Assembly (NCBI GenBank): GCA_002763035.1
Contig: PFDC01000181.1
Location: 2,125 to 9,091, forward strand
Reading direction: 5' to 3'
DNA: 6,967 bases
Source of the DNA: Candidatus Pacearchaeota archaeon CG10_big_fil_rev_8_21_14_0_10_35_13
GTDB lineage: Archaea > Nanobdellota > Nanobdellia > Pacearchaeales > GW2011-AR1
The number at the start of each line of letters is the position of its first letter. The first letter of the stretch is position 1. Position numbers and translations under genes: made by a program. The notes beneath the pieces are model-generated. The model did no database searches and was not told the origin of the DNA. It saw only the letters and a program-made list of their open reading frames with translations. This document shows, in pieces, positions 1 to 5,464 of this stretch.

Positions 1-1361
1 CTCGTGTTGCTATTAATGGTAAGAATGAGTTGGTTAATTCTATTGATTCTGAGATTAATTCTCTTAATGATGAGGTTGATAACCTTCGTAAGCTCACGGT
101 TTCTGATTTTGATATTCTTGTTCTTAACGATAAGAAGCGTTCTTTAGCGGTTCAGGAGGAGAACCTTCGTAAGGAGAACTTTGATATTCTTGCTAGGTCT
201 AAATTTCTTAGTTCTAAGAGTGATGATGTTCGTTCGTTGAAGGATAATATTCTTAAGATTCAGCTTTGTCCTACTTGTCTTAGGAATGTTGATAATGATT
301 ATAAGAATAATATTATTAAGAAGTTTGATGATGAAATTTCTAGGAATCATGAGGAATTAAAGGTTATTAATAAGAAGCTTTCTGAGTTTGATAATTCCTT
401 GTCAGTTATTAGTTCTGAGCGCAGGGTTGTTGAGGCTAAGATTTCTGAGTTTAATATTTTAAGGCTTCGTCTTGATTCTCTTAAGGATAAGGAGCATTCG
501 GTTCTTATTAATGAGAAGAGGAAGGGTGTGATTCTTAAGGATATTTCGATGCTTACTATGCATGTTGATTCTCTTAAGGAGTCTGTTCTTTCTTTGAAGA
601 AGTTCGAGAATATTTTCTTGAAGCTTGAGGAGAAGTTTCGTTATGATCTTAAGTCTGAGCGGGAGGCTGATATTGCTCGTAATAATGTTATGAAGGAGAT
701 TGATATTACTAAGTTAATCATTGGTGAGTTGGATGGTGAAATTAGGGAGCTTGAGGGTGTTAAGTCGGAGCTTTTAAGATTTTTAGAAATTAATGATTGG
801 GTTAATGAGAAATTTTTGGAATTGGTCGCTTTTACTGAGCGTAGTGTTCTTCTTCGTTTAAGGGAGGAGTTTTCTAAGATTTTTAGTACTTGGTTTAATC
901 TTCTTGTTCCGGAAGTTTTTTCTATTTCTTTAGATGATGATTTTACTCCTGTTGTTTACCAGCAGGATTTTCAGCTTGATTATTCTTATCTTTCTGGTGG
1001 TGAGAGGACTGCTATTGCTCTTGCTTATCGTCTCGCTCTTAATAAGACTATTAATTCTTTGCTTAGTGATATTAAGACTAAGGATTTAGTAATTCTTGAT
1101 GAGCCTACTGATGGTTTTTCTGAGCAGCAGCTTGATAAGATGCGTGATGTTCTTCAGGATCTTGGTGTTAAGCAGTTAATTATTGTTTCTCATGAGCAGA
1201 AGTTTGAGTCTTTTGTTGAGCATGTTATTCGTTTGCATAAGGATAAGGGTTCTTCTAGGGTTTTTCTTCCTGAGGAGTCTTCTCTTGTTGATGATTCTTT
1301 TGATGGTTCTGTTGATGATTCTGATGTTCATTATAATTTTGGTGGTGGTCTCGATGGGTGA
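1..1361 (+). CDS. rad50: DNA double-strand break repair ATPase Rad50, C-terminal part (5' end outside window)
   Basis: Rad50 is the SMC-like ATPase that works with the nuclease Mre11 to tether and process DNA ends. The frame is open from base 3 with no stop, so the N-terminal Walker A half lies upstream; the TTG at 30 is not a credible start. Numbering from the first full codon, a zinc-hook CPTC (C89, C92; nt 267-278) sits between charged heptad-rich coiled-coil segments. The C-terminal ATPase lobe follows, with ABC signature LSGGER (330-335), Walker B LVILDEP (D366, E367) and the switch His in VSHE (H397). The closing VIRLHKDKGSSRV closely matches the end of known Rad50s. This excludes a generic SMC. 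An acidic Asp/Ser-rich tail of about 30 residues follows. The hook-to-signature distance is short for the family. The stop overlaps the next gene by 8 nt. Confidence 0.93.
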   Translation, partial: RVAINGKNELVNSIDSEINSLNDEVDNLRKLTVSDFDILVLNDKKRSLAVQEENLRKENFDILARSKFLSSKSDDVRSLKDNILKIQLCPTCLRNVDNDYKNNIIKKFDDEISRNHEELKVINKKLSEFDNSLSVISSERRVVEAKISEFNILRLRLDSLKDKEHSVLINEKRKGVILKDISMLTMHVDSLKESVLSLKKFENIFLKLEEKFRYDLKSEREADIARNNVMKEIDITKLIIGELDGEIRELEGVKSELLRFLEINDWVNEKFLELVAFTERSVLLRLREEFSKIFSTWFNLLVPEVFSISLDDDFTPVVYQQDFQLDYSYLSGGERTAIALAYRLALNKTINSLLSDIKTKDLVILDEPTDGFSEQQLDKMRDVLQDLGVKQLIIVSHEQKFESFVEHVIRLHKDKGSSRVFLPEESSLVDDSFDGSVDDSDVHYNFGGGLDG

Positions 1362-1728
1362 TGGTAGCTATAATGGTTCTTTCGAGAGGTTTGAGAGGTT
1401 CATAGGTTCTTTAGAGTGTAATTATCTTAGTTCTAAAAAGGCTGTTAGTGGGGCTGTTGATAAGCTTAATCTTCGTGAAGGGACTATGGGTGTTGTTGTT
1501 GATGATTCTGATGCTGATGCTTTCTTTAGTACTTATTGTACTCTTGCTGGTCATGTTGCGTTGGTTAGGGCTATTCCTGAACTTCTCAAGGATCCTGAGG
1601 CTAAGAGGTTTTATGATCTTACTGTTGCTAATCTTGAGTGCATGACTGATGGTATCAAGAGTTTCGTTGTTGGGATGCCTAATCGTCTTTCTAATCATGC
1701 TCTTGAAGGCGAGGTTTCTTCACCGTAA
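1354..1728 (+). CDS. Uncharacterised 124-residue protein overlapping the rad50 3' end
   Basis: I do not recognise this protein. The ATG at 1354 lies inside the last codons of rad50 (8 nt overlap), which suggests translational coupling in one operon. The same frame is open upstream to 1183, but that stretch is only an out-of-frame reading of rad50, rich in Leu, Val and Ile. From 1354 onward the codons end mostly in T or G, as in the neighbouring genes, which supports real coding. The product is soluble and mostly helical by eye. An N-terminal segment with two FERF repeats (residues 10-16) is followed by a central VVVDDSDADAFF stretch (47-58). A helical region with PELLKDPEAKRFYDLTV (75-91) follows. 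There are three Cys (22, 62, 96) but no paired metal motif, no signal peptide and no membrane segment. A role linked to Rad50 is only a guess from position. Confidence 0.7.
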   Translation: MGDGSYNGSFERFERFIGSLECNYLSSKKAVSGAVDKLNLREGTMGVVVDDSDADAFFSTYCTLAGHVALVRAIPELLKDPEAKRFYDLTVANLECMTDGIKSFVVGMPNRLSNHALEGEVSSP

Positions 1729-1730
1729 CA

Positions 1731-1739
1731 TTTATAAAT
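1731..1739 (+). promoter_or_regulatory. TATA-like box, distal candidate promoter for psmB
   Basis: TTTATAAAT lies 2 nt after the stop of the 124-residue gene in an 89-bp gap. It is the best match to the archaeal TATA consensus here, but would place the transcription start near 1760, giving a leader of about 58 nt before the psmB ATG. Confidence 0.4.
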
Positions 1740-1765
1740 CATCATGTAATTCTTATTTTAAGAAA

Positions 1766-1775
1766 TTCTTATAAC
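1766..1775 (+). promoter_or_regulatory. TATA-like box, proximal candidate promoter for psmB
   Basis: TTCTTATAAC is centred near 1771. At the spacing of about 24-25 nt seen at the two leaderless promoters of this window, transcription would start near 1796, giving a leader of about 22 nt before the ATG at 1818. This geometry resembles that of the protease gene at 5465. Confidence 0.4.
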
Positions 1776-1817
1776 TTCACTTTGGGGTTATTCTATGAAT
1801 ATTGTTTATTGTTTAAA

Positions 1818-2477
1818 ATGGACGAAGAAATTAATAAAAATGTTTTGAAAAGCGGTACTACTATTCTTGGTATCGTGTGTAAAGATGGTATAGTCATGGC
1901 TGCTGATAGGCAGGCTAGTGCTGGTAATTTAGTTATGCAGAAGAATGCTGAGAAGGCAGTTCAGATTAATGATTATCTTGTTGTTTCTGGTACTGGTGTT
2001 TCTTCAGATATTCAGATGCTTAAGAAGGTTATAGCTGCTGAGCTAAAGCTTAAGGAATTAAGGACTAAGCAGCGTCCTACTGTTAAGGAGTCTGCTAATC
2101 TTACTGGTATGATTACTTATCGTAATATTCGTAATCCTTCAATGATTCATAGTATCGTTGGTACTTTAGTTGCTGGTTTTGATGAGGATGGTAGTTGTGA
2201 GCTTTATAGTGTTGAGCCTGCTGGTGGTATCGATAAGATTGTGGATTATGATGCTAATTTTAGTAGTGGTATGCCTTTCGTTCTTGGTTTTCTTGAGAGG
2301 CATTGGAAGGCTGGATTAACTGTTAAGGAAGGTGTTGATTTGGCTGTTGAGGCTGTTAAGAGTTCTACTCAGAGGGATATGGGTAGTGGTTTTGGTATTG
2401 ATGTTTTCACTATAACAAAAGATGGTATTAAGCAAGTAGTTAAGCAAAAGATTAATCCTTCATTTGTTAATGATTAA
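1818..2477 (+). CDS. psmB: Proteasome subunit beta (N-terminal threonine hydrolase)
   Basis: This is the catalytic beta subunit of the archaeal 20S proteasome, which degrades unfolded proteins in the cytoplasm. The 219-residue precursor starts with a 13-residue propeptide ending in Gly. Self-cleavage before Thr14 (nt 1857) would leave a mature protein of 206 residues. In mature numbering the catalytic set is present: Thr1 in GTTILG, Asp17 in AADRQAS, Lys33 in NAEKAVQ, and the late RDMGSGFGIDV segment that supplies the Asp166/Ser169-type residues. I chose the ATG at 1818 because it gives a normal short propeptide; the open frame reaches a TTG at 1782, which would add 12 hydrophobic residues unlike the family. 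fttA follows 33 nt downstream. The same psmB-CPSF adjacency is known in other archaea, for example MJ1237/MJ1236 (from memory). Confidence 0.96.
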   Translation: MDEEINKNVLKSGTTILGIVCKDGIVMAADRQASAGNLVMQKNAEKAVQINDYLVVSGTGVSSDIQMLKKVIAAELKLKELRTKQRPTVKESANLTGMITYRNIRNPSMIHSIVGTLVAGFDEDGSCELYSVEPAGGIDKIVDYDANFSSGMPFVLGFLERHWKAGLTVKEGVDLAVEAVKSSTQRDMGSGFGIDVFTITKDGIKQVVKQKINPSFVND

Positions 2478-2510
2478 AACCCTAATAACTTATTATAAAA
2501 AAATTTAAAG

Positions 2511-4397
2511 ATGGACATTATTAAAAATATTCTTGATGAGCTTCCTCCTAAGAGTATTGCGGAAGCTTACTTTGAGGGTGCTAATATTGTTTTGTACACT
2601 GATAGTCCAGAATTCTTCCGTGAGGGTGAGTCGAAAGTTCGTGATATTGTTCGTAAGATTAAGAAGCGTATTGAGCTTCGTAGTGTTGAGAAGATTCTCT
2701 TAAGTCAGGAGGCTGCTGAGAAGGTTGTTCGTGAGGTCGTTCCTTCTGATGCTGAGATTACCAGTATTATTTTTGATGTTCCTAGAAGTATTCTTATTAT
2801 TGGGGCTAAGAAGCCTGGTATTGTTATTGGTAAGGGTGGTAGTATTCTTCAGGAGATTAAGCAGAAGACTCTTTGGTCTCCTCAAATTCAGCGTAGTCCT
2901 GCTATTCCTTCTAAGATTACTGAGAATATTCGTAATGTTCTTTATTTGAATAATTCTTATCGTAAGAAGTTTCTTCATAATCTTGGTAAGAAGATTTACA
3001 AGGAGTGGAGTCCTGACAGGGTTAATGAGTGGGTTCGTCTTACTTGCTTAGGTGCTAGTAGGCAGGTTGGTCGTTCTTGTTTCCTTCTTCAAACTCCTGA
3101 GTCTAAGGTTCTTCTTGATTGTGGTGTTGATGTTACTGGCAGGGGTGGTGATAAGTTTCCTTATCTTGATATTCCTGAGTTTGATATTAATGAGATTGAT
3201 GCAATAATTATTAGTCATGCTCATCTTGATCATAATGGTCTTGTTCCTTACTTGTATAAGATGGGTTATCGTGGGCCTTGTTATATGACTCCTCCATCTA
3301 GGGATATTTCTGCTTTGATTGCTCTTGACTTCATTGGTGTTGCTTATAAGAAGGCTGAGAATCCTTTATTTTCTGCTAAGGATATTAAGGAGATGGTTAG
3401 GCATACTGTTTGTCTTGGTTATAATGAAGTTACTGATATTACTCCTGATATTCGTTTAACTTTTTATAATGCTGGTCATGTTCTTGGTTCTGCTCTTTGT
3501 CATCTTAATATTGGTAATGGTCTTCATAATTTTGTTTATACTGGTGATATGAAGTATGGTCGTACTCGTCTTCTTGATCCTGCTCAGACTAATTTTCCTC
3601 GTATGGAGACTTTGATGATTGAGAGTACTTATGGTGCTAAGGATGATAAGTATCCTCCTTATGCTGATCAGGAGAGGGTGTTTATTGATATGATTAATAA
3701 GACTATCGCTCGTGGTGGTAAGATTCTTGTTCCTGAGTTGGGTCTTGGTCGTGCTCAGGAGACTATGCTTATTCTTGATGATGCTATGCGTAAGGGTCTT
3801 CTTCCAAAAATCCCTATTTATATTGATGGTATGATTTGGGATATTAATGCTATTCATACTGCTTATCCTGATTTTCTTTCTATGAATGTTCGTAGTATGA
3901 TTTTCCGTGATGATAATCCTTTCCTTAGCGATATTTTTTCTCGTGTTGGTAGTCCTGCTGAGCGTAAGGCAGTTATTGATGGTGGTCCTTGTTTAGTATT
4001 GGCTACTTCTGGTATGCTTACTGGTGGTGCTTCTGTTGAGTACTTGAGGGCTTTTGCTTCTAATCCTAATAATTCTTTAATCTTTATTTGTTATCAGGGT
4101 GCTGGTGGTTATGGTCGTAGGATTCAGGAGGGTGAGAAGGAGATAATTATGGATTCTGAGGGTAAGGATGAACTTGTTAAGATTAATCTTGAGGTTAATA
4201 CTATTCGTGGATTCACTAGTCATAGTTTGAGAAATCAATTAATTGCTTTCATTAATAATTGTAAGCCTTCTCCTAAGAGGGTAATAGTTGTTCATGGTGA
4301 GCAGAGTAAGAGTTTAGATTTTGCTTCTGCTATTCATAAGCTTCATCGTATAGAAACTAATGTTCCTAGGAATCTTGAAACTTTAAGGTTGAAGTGA
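2511..4397 (+). CDS. fttA: KH/metallo-beta-lactamase/beta-CASP ribonuclease, transcription termination factor FttA (aCPSF1)
   Basis: This archaeal homologue of CPSF73 is a ribonuclease that cuts nascent RNA at U-rich 3' ends and terminates RNA polymerase. Its 628 residues are full family length. Two N-terminal KH modules span about 1-140, the second carrying the GKGG loop (107-110). The metallo-beta-lactamase domain starts near 175 (GASRQVGRSC) with the zinc motif HAHLDH (H236, H238, D240, H241), H323 in AGHVLGSA and D346 in YTGDMKYG. The beta-CASP domain carries motif A E371 (ESTYG), DGMIWD, ATSGMLTGG and GRRIQ. Motif B is H571 and motif C is H595 in VVHGEQ. The start is fixed by the typical N-terminus. 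One oddity is motif B, which reads GFTSHSLRNQL where archaeal relatives usually have GFSGHSD. It may be co-transcribed with psmB, since no TATA box sits at leaderless distance. Confidence 0.97.
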   Translation: MDIIKNILDELPPKSIAEAYFEGANIVLYTDSPEFFREGESKVRDIVRKIKKRIELRSVEKILLSQEAAEKVVREVVPSDAEITSIIFDVPRSILIIGAKKPGIVIGKGGSILQEIKQKTLWSPQIQRSPAIPSKITENIRNVLYLNNSYRKKFLHNLGKKIYKEWSPDRVNEWVRLTCLGASRQVGRSCFLLQTPESKVLLDCGVDVTGRGGDKFPYLDIPEFDINEIDAIIISHAHLDHNGLVPYLYKMGYRGPCYMTPPSRDISALIALDFIGVAYKKAENPLFSAKDIKEMVRHTVCLGYNEVTDITPDIRLTFYNAGHVLGSALCHLNIGNGLHNFVYTGDMKYGRTRLLDPAQTNFPRMETLMIESTYGAKDDKYPPYADQERVFIDMINKTIARGGKILVPELGLGRAQETMLILDDAMRKGLLPKIPIYIDGMIWDINAIHTAYPDFLSMNVRSMIFRDDNPFLSDIFSRVGSPAERKAVIDGGPCLVLATSGMLTGGASVEYLRAFASNPNNSLIFICYQGAGGYGRRIQEGEKEIIMDSEGKDELVKINLEVNTIRGFTSHSLRNQLIAFINNCKPSPKRVIVVHGEQSKSLDFASAIHKLHRIETNVPRNLETLRLK

Positions 4398-4400
4398 GAG

Positions 4401-4424
4401 TTTTTGTGTTATGTAAAAGTTTTT
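4401..4424 (+). terminator. Possible U-rich 3' end for the psmB-fttA transcript
   Basis: Two runs of five T (4401-4405 and 4420-4424) follow the fttA stop at 4397, with no stem-loop. Archaeal termination uses such U-rich tracts, and FttA itself acts at them. The second run is part of the TATA box of the next gene, so the assignment is tentative. Confidence 0.3.
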
Positions 4425-4428
4425 ATAT
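4420..4428 (+). promoter_or_regulatory. TATA box of the toxin-antitoxin operon (leaderless)
   Basis: TTTTTATAT has its TATA core centred about 24-25 nt upstream of the ATG at 4449, the distance expected when transcription starts at the start codon. It supports that ATG over the upstream TTG at 4404 in the same frame. Confidence 0.55.
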
Positions 4429-4448
4429 GGTTTGTGCTTATATTTATT

Positions 4449-4607
4449 ATGGATGACAAAATAATTGTTGATAAACTGGAAGTTATTCAGAGGGTTTTAG
4501 CTGGTATTAGCGATAAGCTTGATGATTTAACAATTACTAGTGATGACCTACGTTCTATTGATGATGCTAAGAATGACTTAAGAGAGAAAAGAACTAGGAG
4601 GCTGTGA
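4449..4607 (+). CDS. Small RelB-like antitoxin, 52 residues
   Basis: This is a predicted antitoxin, called mainly from position and size: it lies immediately upstream of a RelE-type toxin gene and its last codons overlap or abut the toxin start. It is highly charged. A first amphipathic helix (about residues 5-23, DKLEVIQRVLAGISDKLDD) is followed by TSDDLRSIDDAKNDL and a basic end, KRTRRL. Antitoxins of this class wrap around the toxin with such helices. No DNA-binding fold is evident in this short chain, so autoregulation, if any, is not obvious. I took the ATG at 4449 because a TATA box sits at leaderless distance; the open frame to TTG 4404 would add 15 mostly hydrophobic residues unlike an antitoxin. 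No sequence motif by itself proves the family. Confidence 0.65.
   Translation: MDDKIIVDKLEVIQRVLAGISDKLDDLTITSDDLRSIDDAKNDLREKRTRRL
4596..4601 (+). promoter_or_regulatory. Shine-Dalgarno-like AGGAGG ahead of the toxin gene
   Basis: AGGAGG lies within the end of the antitoxin gene, where it also encodes part of KRTRRL. It is 2 nt from the GTG at 4604 but 8 nt from the in-frame TTG at 4610, so as a ribosome site it would favour TTG. The other genes in the window show no comparable site, so it may be coincidence. Confidence 0.4.
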
Positions 4608-4882
4608 TCTTGTTCTCTATTGAGCTTTCAGTGAACGCTCAGAGATTTCTTGATAAGCTTGATAAGCACTTAAGAGTTCGCATTGAGGAAACCTTGAAGT
4701 CTCGTCTTGAGAATAATCCTGTTCCAAGTGGTTCAAGATTTGTTTATCGTGATGTTGATAGTAATAAAGTTTTTCGTTGTCGTATTGGTGATTACTGTGC
4801 TTTATACATTGTTTTTGAGAATGAAAAGATTATACTTATAGCTAAGATTGATAAGCGTTCAAGGGTTTATGATGGTCCCTGA
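4604..4882 (+). CDS. RelE/ParE-superfamily toxin
   Basis: This is a predicted mRNA interferase of the RelE fold; members cut mRNA in the ribosomal A site when not bound by antitoxin. Its 92 residues match family size. Family features in order are the N-terminal strand FSIELS, helix AQRFLDKLDKHLRVRI (12-27), the NPVP turn (38-41), FRCRIGDY (57-64), ILIAKID (77-83) and the closing KRSRVYD (84-90), whose Arg and Tyr correspond to RelE active-site positions. An Arg that commonly follows GDY is replaced by Cys65. I give the longest start, GTG 4604, which overlaps the antitoxin stop in GTGA. TTG 4610 (90 residues) is equally plausible because it is better spaced from AGGAGG and yields a typical MFSIEL start. 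The family call is firm; activity and target are not shown. Confidence 0.87.
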   Translation: MILFSIELSVNAQRFLDKLDKHLRVRIEETLKSRLENNPVPSGSRFVYRDVDSNKVFRCRIGDYCALYIVFENEKIILIAKIDKRSRVYDGP

Positions 4883-4898
4883 GGTTGAAGTAGGCTTC

Positions 4899-5375
4899 TT
4901 ATTGAAACAGTTCGTATCCTGGGGTCCTTAAACGTTTTCCACTTTTATCTTTGCCGTAATAATTTATTGATGGCATGTCAGTCTGCTTCAGCTCCAATCC
5001 AGGATTTATCTTGTTAAGCAGAAAAATCCATATCTTGAACACTTCCTCACCACTGGGGTATATTTTTCCATCATCCTCGTCTGATATTTCAAACTTTCCG
5101 TATCCTTCAGTTCTAAGCTTTTCTACTATGGCATTATCTATAATCGGATCGCCATAATCTTGGCAGATTCCCTCTATTGGGAATCCTAAAGTGTTCGGTG
5201 CGTTGTGGTGTGCTTCTCTTACTTCTTCTAATGATCTTTGTGTAGTGGCGAAGTAATACTCGCATTTCCCATGACCATCATCACTCCAGTCGCCTACCGG
5301 GAACATGATTAGGTTTCTTACTCCATCCTTAGTCATAACTTCCAGTTTAGTCTCGTAATGTCTCTTCTGTCCCAT
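4899..5375 (-). CDS. Uncharacterised 158-residue protein
   Basis: I cannot name this gene. It is soluble, with no signal peptide or membrane span. The N-terminal third looks beta-rich and contains GDWSDDGHGKCEYYF (residues 28-42). Next come a helix with SLEEVREAHHNAPNTLGF (48-65) and GICQDYGDP (69-77), and then a hydrophobic helix VFKIWIFLLNKINPG (112-126). The end reads SINYYGKDKSGKRLRTPGY. From memory, a GDWS-DGHG pattern with a closing NYYG segment resembles unannotated bacterial proteins, but I cannot confirm this. The ATG at 5373-5375 has a minus-strand TATA box at leaderless distance, which supports the start. Codon use (AGA for Arg, many A- or C-ending codons) is very unlike the plus-strand neighbours. 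Its stop is 16 nt from the convergent toxin stop. Confidence 0.82.
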   Translation of the reverse strand: MGQKRHYETKLEVMTKDGVRNLIMFPVGDWSDDGHGKCEYYFATTQRSLEEVREAHHNAPNTLGFPIEGICQDYGDPIIDNAIVEKLRTEGYGKFEISDEDDGKIYPSGEEVFKIWIFLLNKINPGLELKQTDMPSINYYGKDKSGKRLRTPGYELFQ

Positions 5376-5393
5376 GATTTTTCAATGCTTCAG

Positions 5394-5405
5394 TTATTTA
5401 TAAGG
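5394..5405 (-). promoter_or_regulatory. TATA box for the 158-residue gene (leaderless)
   Basis: On the minus strand this reads CCTTATAAATAA. The core TTATAAAT is centred near 5399-5400, about 24-25 nt from the A of the ATG at 5375. That is the same spacing as at the toxin-antitoxin operon. Confidence 0.6.
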
Positions 5406-5417
5406 ATTTATGGTTAA

Positions 5418-5427
5418 GTTTATATAT
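5418..5427 (+). promoter_or_regulatory. TATA box for the presenilin-like protease gene
   Basis: GTTTATATAT is centred near 5422. Initiation about 25 nt downstream would fall near 5447, leaving a leader of about 18 nt before the ATG at 5465. The ATG at 5426 lies in the box itself and so would not be in the transcript. Confidence 0.55.
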
Positions 5428-5464
5428 GTTCTTTGTATTAGTCTTTTATCAAAGTGGTATTATT

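Noticed and set aside
1183..1353. N-terminal extension of the 124-residue protein back into rad50
   Set aside because: The added 57 residues are a frame-shifted reading of rad50, almost all Leu, Met, Ile and Val. It is not a believable membrane domain, because T- and G-ending codons shifted by one give such residues everywhere.
2494..2500. TATAAAA string just before fttA as its promoter
   Set aside because: It is only about 14 nt from the ATG, so transcription would start inside the coding region. Read-through from psmB is more likely.
2725..2949. Plus-strand frame of hydrophobic residues within fttA
   Set aside because: It is a shifted-frame shadow of the KH region, with the Leu/Val/Arg-rich composition expected from the codon bias. 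The frame at 1448-1645 inside the 124-residue gene is rejected for the same reason.
3456..3857. Minus-strand open frame of 133 codons inside fttA
   Set aside because: It is codon-aligned with fttA. Antisense stops need TTA, CTA or TCA on the sense strand, all A-ending codons, which this gene nearly lacks. The Asn/Ile/Thr-rich product is an artefact of that bias. The same explains antisense frames at 144-350, 1411-1698, 2700-2978 and 3048-3233.
4887..4898. Small inverted repeat GAAG-TAGG-CTTC between the convergent toxin and 158-residue genes
   Set aside because: A 4-bp stem with no T-tract on either side is within chance and too weak to call a terminator.
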